From Symbiodinium natans (lineage: Eukaryota > Sar > Dinophyceae > Suessiales > Symbiodiniaceae), in NCBI GenBank assembly GCA_905221605.1, contig CAJNDS010001217.1, positions 1-28,294 on the forward strand: DNA of 28,294 nt, given 5' to 3'. How positions within the stretch are numbered: position 1 is the first letter of the stretch; each line of letters begins with the position of its first letter. The translations under genes and the position numbers were made by a program. The notes below the pieces were generated by a model that worked only from the letters and a program-made list of their open reading frames with translations, was not told where the DNA came from and searched no databases. This document shows positions 9,381 to 18,640 of the stretch, in pieces.

Positions 9381-10101
9381 AAAGCGAATCAGAACTCTGG
9401 GCACGGCAATCACGCATTGCGTCACTGGGGCTGAGGCCGTCACGTAGAAAGACTCATGATGGTACGGTTTCTATGTTGGGTTCTTGGGGGTGACACGTGA
9501 CTAGTACTGTTGCTTCGTTGAACCACTGCACCAACAACCCCTCTGGTAATCTAGGCCCTAAACTCAACTGCCGCTCAACCTTGACCCAACCCGATCTTCC
9601 GCCCGAGGCTCCAAGTCCTGCCGGTGAGTGGGTGGGTGGGTAGGTGGGTCAAAGCTCTCAGGGCAGTACTCTCATTGCGGTAGCGAGGCCCAGGAACAAT
9701 GAGCAGTCTGCTGGCGTGGCGCCTGCGTCCGAGCGCACAGTTCATTCAGCGACAGTCAGGGCCTGAGCTGTCCGACGCTGGTCTGCTTTGCTCCACAACG
9801 ACAAAGGAGGAAAACAATACAAAGCCAACAGTGAACAGAAATCAAACATCTGCAAGCGGGGACTTTTTTCATCTCTCGTCTACTGCTCCTGCCGGAGCTC
9901 CGAGAGGAGGAACTGCTCGTCCCTGCCATCCAGGATGACAAGCCCATGTTAGACAGCTGTTAGCAATTTCACGCAAAAAGAGCGCAAAAAGAACACGTAT
10001 AAGCCGAACACTGGCGCCTGCCGTCATCCAAGCTCACGTTGACGACGTATTGCAGCTTGCCATTCCTGCGTGAAACGCATGGAGAATGCACGCGTGCCGG
10101 C
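9381..10101. other. Non-coding stretch
   Basis: No gene is supported. A short GGTGGGTGGGTGGGTAGG run lies near 9629-9650. Plus-strand frames at 9699-9938 have no recognisable motif. It could contain the 3' flank of the Pro/Ala-rich gene. Confidence 0.35.
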
Positions 10102-10244
10102 ATGGTCCACAACAGGACCGAAACTTCATTGTTCAGTTATTTTGTCTGTGTACATGAAAGCTCCGGAGAAAGCAGAATACTGTCATCGGATATCTTGTCC
10201 TCTTGGTGTGCATTCCCAATGCTTTCCAAAAGTTTCGCAACAGC
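10102..10244 (-). other. Probable last exon region of the Pro/Ala-rich gene
   Basis: The minus strand reads NAVAKLLESIGNAHQEDKIS and onward to SPELSCTQTK-stop. The same sequence follows directly after the first-exon homology in the broken copy at 8147-8289. Its conservation between the two copies and its position downstream suggest a 3' coding exon, but the acceptor and phase are not proven. Confidence 0.4.
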
Positions 10245-10330
10245 ATTCTGGATCTCCCTAATCATGTGAGTGAGCAAGGGATGCTTTGCAGGAATTGGGG
10301 GAAGGGCGTCCTACAAAAGACCCCTGTCCG

Positions 10331-10399
10331 GTTGGAGGGTGGGGGGTTGCAGGAAGCCCAGCCGGAGGAGGGGGTGGGGGGTGGGGGCGGGGGGGTGCA
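10331..10399 (+). repeat. G-run tract
   Basis: The plus strand has repeated runs of 4-7 G within 70 bases (GGGTGGGGGG, GGAGGGGGTGGGG, GGGGGCGGGGGGG). This could form a G-quadruplex, or act as a C-rich tract in the minus-strand transcript. It lies in a presumed intron of the Pro/Ala-rich gene. Confidence 0.6.
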
Positions 10400-11018
10400 A
10401 AACAATCAAAAAAACTGTAAGAAATGTTTGCCCCTCCTCTCGACCATGGCGCTGGCAGACGTGCCCATGATGAGTAAACTTCCGGCAACACGAAGCAAGA
10501 AAAAATCATTTTACTTCTTTTCTCAAAGATTTGAACGTCAAAAAACACTGCAGACACACAAGAACTGGAACAGAACAGACATGCAAGAACGCGGGGCCCC
10601 ACAGCGTACCTCTCTGTAGAGAGTGAGTAAACCATGTCCCCCTCCACCGCACAGCCCGGCACGCGCGCCTGAAGTGTCTGAAGGTCGGGAAGATCGGGTG
10701 GTCGGGCACCTTGGCCACCTTGCCACTGCAGCCCCCATTGGTCCTCGGCGTGGATGCAAGAAGCTCAAGGCCTTTAAGAAAGACCAAGACTCTAGGCCCC
10801 TAGGCAAGTGCTCCTATGCAGCCGCGCCGCCCTTCCACGATGCGGACTCGGCTGCCTAAACGGCCGACCTTGCTGTCGAGCACAGCGTCCTCCTTGTTAG
10901 GCCAACAATCCTCGAGGCAGGTTGCCTTGTCTTCCGCCAGCGCTCTTGCCGTGAAGTGCTTCTCGTGCACCTGCGCTGGAGCATGTCACAACCTCGAACC
11001 TGCTACAATTAGACTCAC

Positions 11019-11138
11019 CTAGTAAATCCCAGTAAAACCACTGCTGGCTGCTGCGGCTGCAGCCTGCAGAATCACGGCGTACCGGAGCCGCAAGCTTTCC
11101 GGCTTGATCGTGCTGCTGAGCACCACGAGGTCTCCCAC
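11019..11138 (-). other. Candidate second exon of the Pro/Ala-rich gene
   Basis: An acceptor CCCCAAG|GTGGGAG at 11139 and a donor ACTAG|GTGAGTC at 11018 bracket 120 bases. Joined to the first exon the reading is GGRPRGAQQHDQAG onward. An alternative frame reads VGDLVVLSSTIKPESLRL, which looks more protein-like but needs a non-standard cut. Splicing here is a prediction from site sequence only. Confidence 0.3.
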
Positions 11139-11275
11139 CTTGGGGCATGCGAAACGAAAACTTAGCTATACTGAGAGAAAACAATCGGACACGATTCGGT
11201 ATAGGCTTTCCATGCAGCACCGTGCAGCCTACACTGGAGGATTCTGCGTGCTTTGAGCAATCTTGGTTAACTTAC
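11139..11275 (-). other. Putative GT-AG intron of the Pro/Ala-rich gene
   Basis: The donor reads GTAAGTTAAC and the acceptor GCATGCCCCAAG on the minus strand, giving 137 bp. This is an ordinary GT-AG intron, unlike the three GA-AG introns further left. Confidence 0.4.
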
Positions 11276-12095
11276 CCTGCACCCTCCCCGCCGCCTCTGG
11301 TTCGCCCGTCGGCTTCTGGGGGACCTTGAAGCCCTTTCCGCCGAGCTCCGCCATCAGCGCCTTCAGCGCTTCCAAGGCCTCTGCCTCGCCTGGTAGTTCT
11401 TCAGGTGGCTCCTGCGGCGGGCGGCTCACCTCTGCTGGCGGAGCCGGCTCCGGAGCCGGCTTCGGAGCAGGCTTCGGAGCGGGCTCGTTGGGCACGTCGG
11501 TCTTGGGTTGGGGGCAATCTTCCTCAGCTTTTAGGATTAGGAATGGCCTTGCCGGGCCATACGAGACAGGCCGACCCTTTGGGTGGACCAGCTCGAAAAC
11601 CGGGGCAGAAGCTTCGAGAACTGCCTCCGTGTTCCCTGTCTCAGTCACTTCATTTGGGGCCACATCATGTAGCGCCGTCACATTTGCATTGGGCTCGCCC
11701 ACTCCTGCTTGCGGCGGCCCCGTCTCAGTCACTTCATTTGGGGCCGTCACATCATGTGGGGCAGGCTTCCCCACTCCAGCTTTGGGCCCCTTCACGGGGT
11801 GTGATGCAGATGGTGCCCTGGGCGACCCCAGCAGGTGCGGCAGCTGCGTTGGCGCAGCTGCCCTCACCACCACCTGCGCTGGCTTGATCACGACGCGAAT
11901 AGTGCGCCGAGCCACAACGACCGGTGCTGGCGGCAACGGCCTTGCCATCACGCGAGTTGTCTGGCGGGAAACTAGAACTGGTGCTGGCTGCCTGCCCCAA
12001 GCATGGGTCGGGGCGCTAGCAGGTTGCACCTGCACAATTCGCATCTGCCACCTCATCGGGGCTGCCCAGACGTAGCCCTGCATTGACAGCGCCAT
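11276..12095 (-). CDS. Pro/Ala-rich low-complexity protein, first coding exon
   Basis: I do not recognise this family. From the ATG at 12095 the minus strand reads MALSMQGYVWAAPMRWQM, then a basic/valine-rich stretch (PLPPAPVVVARRTIRVVIKP), a twice-repeated APNEVTETG motif, the block ELVHPKGRPVSYGPARPF, and a Pro/Ala/Glu-rich C-terminal part (PAPKPAPKPAPEPAPP, EALEALKALMAELGGKGF). A GTAAGT donor follows at 11275. The reading frame itself continues to 11229. The start is supported by conservation of the ATG and the next 13 codons (two substitutions) in the broken copy at 8899. A relict spliced leader lies about 430 bases upstream. The composition suggests a disordered scaffold or surface protein, but no function can be assigned. 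Confidence 0.55.
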
Positions 12096-12523
12096 AGCGG
12101 GGCCCGCAGATGACAGCACCTACAAGTGAAAATTGTAGGGGGGAACCGTGCTCTGGGATATTGTTGATGTCCAGCTTCGAAAACTTCGTTTTTTCGCAGA
12201 AGCCTGGATGGTTGTTTGAGAACTCACTGGGCCGAGACCGAGAAGTGAAAGCGCATCCGTTCTGCCGAAGTTCACCTCATCTGTTTGGGATGCGGCATAG
12301 CAGACGATACTGTGTCTATACCTTTGCGGGCTCGGCAGCGTCTGTGAAGTCGACCAGCACTGGACTTGCACTAAGCCAATGCAATCACAGCCCGGTCACG
12401 CTGTTTTACGACTTCGCGAGTTCAAGCACTTGTGCAGCTACGCCTGAGTGCGTCCGGTCGGACCGCACAGCAACCTAGGAGCTACTGTACGAAACTACCG
12501 TGCTCAAAGGCACAAGCTCGGTA

Positions 12524-12535
12524 CTTGAGCCAAAA
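12524..12535 (-). other. Relict dinoflagellate spliced-leader 3' end
   Basis: The minus strand reads TTTTGGCTCAAG, identical to the last 12 bases of the 22-nt dinoflagellate spliced leader. Just upstream is GCCAATG, where the leader has GCCA, so the match may extend with a small insertion. A chance 12-base match anywhere in this window is unlikely (about 0.003 expected on both strands). Genomic relict leaders upstream of genes are known in dinoflagellates and mark genes re-inserted from trans-spliced mRNA. Confidence 0.6.
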
Positions 12536-13327
12536 CATTGGCATTGTTACGAATTGCAAAACTACACATGCAAAGGAAAACAACACGCTGCACTAGCACT
12601 AAGCAAGCACTCCATGCATGCTTTGACCTGCTCACATTCGCCCCTCAGCCGAGGCTTCCGGCTCACCAAGAGCTCATAGTGCGTCAAGCACTTCAGCAAC
12701 GCGGCAAATGGGGTAGGGCGAGGGTGTCGCGTGCGACCCTGGTAGAGCCCGCACATCATGCGCATTGGCATGCGGCTTGGGCGGCAGCCCGCACTACCAA
12801 ACGGACGCACGACGACAGCAGCCCTCTACGACCCTAAACCACCCCAAGTCGCTAGCGCTCACCTTTGTGCAGGCAGGCGAGGCTCCAGAGTACTGGGCAG
12901 GTCTTTGTGCTGCTAGTGCAAAGCTATGGTACAAATGGTACACTGTACACACTACCGGCCCTAAGCTACGGCTACGGCTACTCACCTATCCAGAACTACC
13001 CTACGGGCTACCGGACTCAGCGAGAGCCGCGCACATTGCTTGTGCCGCAGCCAGTGCAACTCGCACGCGCTTCGGCGAGCGCACTGCCGCGACCAGGACA
13101 CGGTCCGCAGCACCTGCAAAAGAGCACCCTCGACAAGAGGGGCCACAGGCAGGGCAGAGAAGAAAAGTGCGGGGAATGCAAAATGGGCAGGCTTCCAACC
13201 TGCCGCGGCTTTTCGCCCGCAGTCACGCAAAAGAAAGTGCAAAAGGTTGGCGAAGCAACGTGCCGTGCTGCGACGCCTGCTCTGATAATGCGTGGATACA
13301 TACCACGCCGCGCCAACTGGCCGCAGC
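12536..13327. other. Non-coding stretch between the Pro/Ala-rich gene and the retroelement
   Basis: No gene is supported; several overlapping frames in all directions lack motifs. It presumably contains the 3' flank of the retroelement, but no polypurine tract or LTR end was recognised. One copy of the dispersed GC-rich motif lies at 13087-13114. Confidence 0.4.
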
Positions 13328-16300
13328 CTACTCGATACCCTGAGGAGCAGTGTTGGGGGCACGAGTGGCGTTGCCAGCAACGTTGGAGCTACTGGCTCGC
13401 TCCAACTGAGGGCGCTTTGCAACCGCCTCATCGAGGGAGAATGCCTCAGTCGACACCCTCTGGAAATCCTCGACGTAGGACTGCGCGACAGGGTGCGTCT
13501 TGGGGACCTCAAGCTTAAGCCCTGCCTCCGCATTGGCTTTGCTGCTTGTGGTAAAATTGAGGCTCCCAATCAGCACCACCGCGCCGTCAGGCCGCAGTAG
13601 GCAAAGGGCCTTGGCATGGTGCAGCCCTTGAATCCCGGTGCCTACCTTAGCCCCGCGGCCGTCGCGAGCATAGGCGTCGCGCAAGGATGTGCCGCAACCC
13701 ACCTTCACCTCGGCACCTGCGGCCGCCAAGCGTTTCAACGCTTGCCACTGAAGCTTGGTGCGGTGGCATTGTCCCATGTCGGCGACAATCCGAACGCTTG
13801 CGCCCTTGCCAAGCGACGCTTCGATTGCCTCGATGCAGGATGGGCAATCTAAGCTGTAAGCCCGGATGTAGATCACATCCTCTGCTGCTCCAGACCCAAG
13901 CAGCGTTTGGGCGGCCTGAATGTATGGCCCGCCCGCAAGGAATTCCGCTTCTTTGACTGGAGAACTCCTAGCGGGGGCTGGGCCCTTGTTCCTCCGGCCT
14001 GGCGTGCGCGCCACAGTGGCAGTGGCGGCACGTTGCACGGAGCCGGACTGTGCGTGGGCTGCGCTCGCTCCATTTGCTGGGGCCGCGGCCAGGTCACGAC
14101 CCGCGAGCCCCTGAAAGCAGGAGAGCCCGCGGCTCTTGGCCGCGAGTTGGGAGAAACACCCTTCACTGTTCCCCAAACCCAACACCACCTTACCCTTAGC
14201 TAGGGCATCGGAGGCGGTACTCCGAATGGAGTCTGTGAGCGCAGGACCCGCGCCTCGCTGGGCCGCGTGCAAAAACCCTAAGGAACGAGCGGTGTCCATT
14301 GCGGCATCGCAATGCCCGCAGCGTCCTTCTGCCAGGTAAGCACGACAGCCACAGGCAGCTGTCTCCTCCTTGAGGTGCACCCAAACCTTATGGGTCACCC
14401 CTTTCTTGGTGCTCGCGACCTCAAACGTCGCTTCAGAGCCAAGGAGTTGAGACAGCCGCGCCTCAGGGGCCGCGGTGTTGCCATGTCGCATATGCGCAAT
14501 GCGATTGGCAACGGCACGACTCACGTACCACAGAACAGCACCGCACAAGATCACTACTACCAGAGTGATGGCTGTTCCGGCGACCCACACGGTCCGCCTG
14601 GCCCCATGGCCGATTTCCTCAACAACGTCGGCCGACACCGTTGCAACCGCGTGCATGGAGTCCTCGACAACATGCACGACCCCGCGGTGCAACTGCAAGG
14701 CAATCGGCGCCGACGCTGCAGCCGCCAGGCCCCACCAGCCGTTGATGTTCCCGTTGAGGGCGTGCATCAACCGATTGAGGAGCCCGCGACCCAGGAAAAA
14801 GGGGGTCCGCGGCGGAAGCGGAACACTCGGCGGCGGCCGAGCCGACCCGCACGGGAAAGCTGGGACCCAGCTTGTGCTTGGGCGGGGTTGGAGCGCGGCA
14901 ACAATGCCCGCGGCGAAGGCGCCCCAGGCGTACTTGCCCCTCCCCTTGGGCTTGCCCTTGGCATCGGACTTGCCTCTGCCCTTCGGCTTGCCCTGGCCCT
15001 TGCCACGGGCGTCTGCCCAAGCACCCCACGGGTCGCGGCCCTTGCCGTGCGTCGCCTCCTCGCGACGTCTCTTGCCGCCCCTCTTCTTGTGTTTGCTTCT
15101 AAGAAGAGGCTGGATCGTTTCCTGATCCATCGCGCGATTGGCCAGAAGGATCTCGTACTCCAGCTCATCTTGGCTGCTCTCGGAGCCCGAGTCCCTCTGT
15201 TCGCCGCGCCGCGGATCCGGGATCCCGCGGGACACGACCTCTGCCAAGCGGAGGGGTGTGCTGCACCTAAAGCACAGCTGCCTGAATGAAAGGTTCCATT
15301 CATAGCAGTTAGGGCACTGCCACCCTGCTATGCGGAGCGCTTCGCTGATGTGATCATCGCGCTCCGCCTTCTCCGCCTGGCGCCGCTCCCGCTTCTTGGC
15401 GCGCTCGGCCGCCTGCGCCTCTTCGGCCGCCTGGAGGGCTTCAGCGAGTTCCTCATCGCTGAGGAGCCTCGCGGCATCTGCCCGCGCTTGTTGGTCTTCA
15501 AGCTCTTCGGCAGAAAACCTCCGCCGCCATTGCTCCGGCGCGGTTTGGGGATCCACCTCCCACCACCCGATGTCGATCCCATTGATCCATCGGCCGTCGC
15601 ACGGGGCGCCCGCATTCGGGCCGCCCGCGTGCGTGGTGAGGCACTGGTCCTCGGTAACCGGGTTAATGGCTTCGCAGAAGAAGCACCGCCAGCTGCCGTA
15701 GGGGTAAAAGCGGCCTTCGACGTAGGCTCGGTTGGCTGGGAGGGCGACCTCGTCCGCCTCATCCGCGGTGGCAGCCTCCATCTCAACCGAGACCTCTTCG
15801 TCCTTGACGACCTCAGCCTCCTCCTCCTGTTCCTCCTTGACCAGGGGCTCTTCCTCCTCCCGGCCAACCTTGAGGTGGGACTCAGTGCGAACCTCGGCGC
15901 GCATCAAAATGACGTCAAGGCTATCCGCGGCTGGGTCGCCCGCGAAGAAGGAGTCGATCTCCTTGGCATGGAGATCGTCAAGAGGCGTCACCAGGTCCGG
16001 CGAGTAATCTCGCTTGGAGCGACGCTCGGCCAGGCGTCGCTGGACGTCGCCCTTCGGCGGCTCGAGGGCCCGCCCGCGCGGAGCGGCCTTCCGCGGAGGC
16101 TCGGGCACGGCCTCCTCCGTGGGCTCGCTCTTGGGCGTGGACCCTCCATCGCTTCCCTCTGGAGCACCAGGGGGGTCCAGCTCGGGGTCGTCGCGAAGCC
16201 ACCCCGGCGGATGGCTACCACCATAGATGTGGTGCGATCCATCCTCAAGCTGGATTCGGTCCCCTCGCCTCAGGAGCGGGACTCTCGAGTGATCGTACCC

Positions 16301-18082
16301 GTTGGCTTTGTGGTACCTAATCACTCGGAGCATGGGCACCTCCCCATACCCACCGTCCTTTCCTCGGCGGAACAGCCGTCCCCGCCAGTCCTGACGAAAA
16401 GGGTCAAGAGGTGCGGAGGGGCTGATCCCCAGGTTGGGCGGAAGAGAGGCGCCATGGCAGGCCGCCTGATGCAAGTGATACTGCACCAGCGACTCAAAGG
16501 CTAGCCCGCATCCCGGAGCCGAACATCCGTAGTGGCCGTCAGCGTTGGGGCGAGGCTCCTCTGAGGCTGAGGCGGACTGGGCGGCCCCGCCTCCCGAAGG
16601 CCCGGCGGAACTGCTCGGCCCTGCAGCCCCGGGGGCGTCCTGACCATCGTCAGACACCTCTTCCCCGTCGGCGCCTTCCCCGGCCGCCCGACTCTCTCCC
16701 TCTCGGCGCAGCGTTTTGAGGGACTCCTCACGCTTGGTGATCTTCTCCAGCTTCACCATCGCAGTTCCCGCAACCTCCAGCATTTTCGACTGGAGCTTCT
16801 GCGCTCTAAGAAGAGCTTCGGACCGCGCGAGGTATTCCTTCGCGCTGGTGACCACAGACTGGCCGAGCACGAGGACTCCTTCCTCTGTGCTCTCGGCCTG
16901 GGCCCCACTAGCGGGCTCCTCGTCCTCCTTCACTCTGACCGCGGCTGGAGGCGCCCGCGTGTCGGGAAGATCCGAGCTGGAACTATCTTCCTCGACACCT
17001 TCAGCTGCTTGGGCTGCCTCTTCCTCGAGCGAGTCCTCGGGCTCGAGGACATTGGGGCCCGGGACGTTACGCCTAGGGTACACCTTGGGCTTCGCTGGCA
17101 CGATCGAAGTTCCAGGGGTTTTTAAGGGACGCCCTTTGGCCTTAGGCGCGGCCTTAGGAGGGGTAACAGGTTGGGCGGCCCCCGCGGCCATGACACGACC
17201 CGCAGGGGCCAGCACAACCGTCGAGGAGCTCGCCGCGCCACTGCTGGCCGCAGCAGCTTGGGACGCTTGGACCGTGCCCAGTTTCGGTCCTCGCCCCAAC
17301 GGCGGGTTGGGGCCCGCACTGGAGTCGCCTAAACTCTTTAGGTCGACACGCAGGACCAACCTATCCACTTCCAACTCAGCTATCAGGTCTGAGTAGACAG
17401 GCGAGCCCCTGGGGAGTGCCCAGATGCGGGAAATGCCGGTGGCCCTAATCTGGCCAGTGAGGGCCACCCCATCCGCTCCTGCATAGATGGGCACTCCGGC
17501 GTCCTGCAGGACCGCCAGTCGGACCTCGACTACGCAAGTCGATCCGCGGCGGAACCCGCGCCTTCCGTCCTCCCACTGCGTGGGGCAGTGTCCTAGGACG
17601 TAGTGCACCCCGAGGCGGCCTCCCGGCCCGCCGCCGGGGATCAGGCCGTTCTGCAACAGGCTTGGCACGACATGCAAGTCCGTGCCGTGCCACATGGCCG
17701 GGCCATACTGACGGATGAGGTCGTCGATGGCCGTCTCACTTAGGCCCTCCATCATGAACCCCATCGGATGGCCACAATCGGCAGAGTGGCCTTGGAAGGC
17801 ACGAAGGAAACCAGCGTGCGAGGTGTCCAACCTCGGTTTCCGCTGGCTGGCGTCGTGCGCGACCGCCTGGTTGTACTGGTTGATGGTGATCCCGAGTTGT
17901 TCGATCAACTCATCAACCGGGTAGAGGCCGCCCGGACCGAACCGGCCTCTGCAGCCACCTTCGCCGTGCCGCATGCATCGGACTAGCAGGCGCTGCACGT
18001 CGTCTATCGTGGGCGGGCCCTTCCGGCCCTTAGGGCCTGGGCTCTTGCTCTTGCCCCTGCCCTTCGACCCTCCTCCACCCAT
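13328..18082 (-). CDS. Retroelement ORF3, C-terminal half: Tpt1/KptA-like RNA 2'-phosphotransferase, zinc fingers, SWIM, PLD-family polyprotein
   Basis: From the ATG at 18082 this is 1584 residues, in the same open frame as the reverse-transcriptase half upstream. It begins MGGGGSKG, a good N-myristoylation signal. Residues 24-254 match Tpt1/KptA: MRH (R38, H39), RAFQGHS (R94, H99), HGT (H132) and RLGVH (R156, H160), the motifs that carry the family's catalytic Arg-His-Arg-Arg set. Then come an acidic/coiled-coil linker; a C2H2 finger (C520, C525, H538, H543); two RanBP2-type fingers (about 798-828 and 921-940, the second an exact W-x-C-x2-C-x3-N-x6-C-x2-C); a Gly/Lys/Arg-rich tract; a membrane helix (about 1164-1187); a SWIM finger C-x-C-x8-C-x-H (1244-1257); and a PLD-family domain (about 1384-1539) with HAK at 1489-1491 and GSLNFT at 1506-1511. 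Tpt1 removes a 2'-phosphate from RNA using NAD+. Whether this is an element-encoded accessory protein or a captured host gene is unresolved. Confidence 0.75.
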   Translation of the reverse strand: MGGGGSKGRGKSKSPGPKGRKGPPTIDDVQRLLVRCMRHGEGGCRGRFGPGGLYPVDELIEQLGITINQYNQAVAHDASQRKPRLDTSHAGFLRAFQGHSADCGHPMGFMMEGLSETAIDDLIRQYGPAMWHGTDLHVVPSLLQNGLIPGGGPGGRLGVHYVLGHCPTQWEDGRRGFRRGSTCVVEVRLAVLQDAGVPIYAGADGVALTGQIRATGISRIWALPRGSPVYSDLIAELEVDRLVLRVDLKSLGDSSAGPNPPLGRGPKLGTVQASQAAAASSGAASSSTVVLAPAGRVMAAGAAQPVTPPKAAPKAKGRPLKTPGTSIVPAKPKVYPRRNVPGPNVLEPEDSLEEEAAQAAEGVEEDSSSSDLPDTRAPPAAVRVKEDEEPASGAQAESTEEGVLVLGQSVVTSAKEYLARSEALLRAQKLQSKMLEVAGTAMVKLEKITKREESLKTLRREGESRAAGEGADGEEVSDDGQDAPGAAGPSSSAGPSGGGAAQSASASEEPRPNADGHYGCSAPGCGLAFESLVQYHLHQAACHGASLPPNLGISPSAPLDPFRQDWRGRLFRRGKDGGYGEVPMLRVIRYHKANGYDHSRVPLLRRGDRIQLEDGSHHIYGGSHPPGWLRDDPELDPPGAPEGSDGGSTPKSEPTEEAVPEPPRKAAPRGRALEPPKGDVQRRLAERRSKRDYSPDLVTPLDDLHAKEIDSFFAGDPAADSLDVILMRAEVRTESHLKVGREEEEPLVKEEQEEEAEVVKDEEVSVEMEAATADEADEVALPANRAYVEGRFYPYGSWRCFFCEAINPVTEDQCLTTHAGGPNAGAPCDGRWINGIDIGWWEVDPQTAPEQWRRRFSAEELEDQQARADAARLLSDEELAEALQAAEEAQAAERAKKRERRQAEKAERDDHISEALRIAGWQCPNCYEWNLSFRQLCFRCSTPLRLAEVVSRGIPDPRRGEQRDSGSESSQDELEYEILLANRAMDQETIQPLLRSKHKKRGGKRRREEATHGKGRDPWGAWADARGKGQGKPKGRGKSDAKGKPKGRGKYAWGAFAAGIVAALQPRPSTSWVPAFPCGSARPPPSVPLPPRTPFFLGRGLLNRLMHALNGNINGWWGLAAAASAPIALQLHRGVVHVVEDSMHAVATVSADVVEEIGHGARRTVWVAGTAITLVVVILCGAVLWYVSRAVANRIAHMRHGNTAAPEARLSQLLGSEATFEVASTKKGVTHKVWVHLKEETAACGCRAYLAEGRCGHCDAAMDTARSLGFLHAAQRGAGPALTDSIRSTASDALAKGKVVLGLGNSEGCFSQLAAKSRGLSCFQGLAGRDLAAAPANGASAAHAQSGSVQRAATATVARTPGRRNKGPAPARSSPVKEAEFLAGGPYIQAAQTLLGSGAAEDVIYIRAYSLDCPSCIEAIEASLGKGASVRIVADMGQCHRTKLQWQALKRLAAAGAEVKVGCGTSLRDAYARDGRGAKVGTGIQGLHHAKALCLLRPDGAVVLIGSLNFTTSSKANAEAGLKLEVPKTHPVAQSYVEDFQRVSTEAFSLDEAVAKRPQLERASSSNVAGNATRAPNTAPQGIE

Positions 18083-18640
18083 CGCGGCACTGAGGCCCGC
18101 GGCTTTGCAGGACCTCCGATGGGTGAGGGAAACCTGACGCGCCCTTGAGCGGCCAGGACACGGCCCGCTGCAAGGGGCCGGTGTGCAGTAGTGGTAGGCA
18201 GCCGCTCCCGCGCGGCCAGGGCACGGCCCGCAGCGGGGCCTTGTGGTTGACCACGAAGGTCCGGGCGACCGATCGGTCGCTCCCGCGCGGTCTGGTCGCG
18301 ACCCGCAGCGGGGCGCAGTGCACAGGCACGAACGCGGGGAGGGACTACCTACCCTAGGCTCTACAACACACTTGAACCGCTGCGGCGGGGGTTTGGGGAG
18401 TTTCCTTAAGGTCTGGGCTTTAAGGCTTCTACGGCTTCTGCTTCGACCTTGGACCGAACCTCTAGGCCTGCTTCCTAAACACTGGCTGCGAGACAAACGA
18501 ACGAAGCTGCACGCGACGAACGACGAAAAATCCTTCTGCCCGCAGACCGGCGACCTGGGAAACGGCCCGCCCCAAAAACACCCGCCCTGAACACAGAAAC
18601 ACCCGAACAGCCCCAACATCCTGAGCATCAGAACGCGCGT
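18083..18640 (-). other. Open but domain-free linker between RT half and Tpt1 frame
   Basis: The frame stays open through these 186 codons but the translation (Cys/Arg/Pro-rich, with repeated CGPCPGRAGA- and CGSRPDRAGA-like pieces) matches nothing recognised. At DNA level it holds three spaced copies of the GC-rich dispersed motif and a perfect 16-base palindrome at 18265-18280. It may be an untranslated spacer and leader for the ATG at 18082; the open frame may simply reflect high GC. Confidence 0.5.
18149..18314. repeat. Three spaced copies of a GC-rich motif
   Basis: Copies at 18149-18174, 18204-18239 and 18279-18314 share GCGGCC (or GCGGTC), then a short spacer, then CACGGCCCGC (or CGCGACCCGC), then AGCGGGGC. 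The last two share 36 aligned bases with few changes. Each copy is weakly self-complementary (GCGG-CC against GG-CCCGC). Related copies elsewhere are at 13087-13114, 14083-14107, 17182-17209, 24038-24064, 25658-25686 and 28175-28196. Confidence 0.75.

Noticed and set aside
9699-9938. Small plus-strand gene of 79 codons
   Set aside because: No motif, no conservation with the duplicated regions, and orientation opposite to all supported genes.
15350-16504. Long plus-strand frame (384 codons) and similar frames at 14312-15289 and 16716-17396
   Set aside because: They are antisense shadows of the GC-rich accessory frame, with no recognisable motif.
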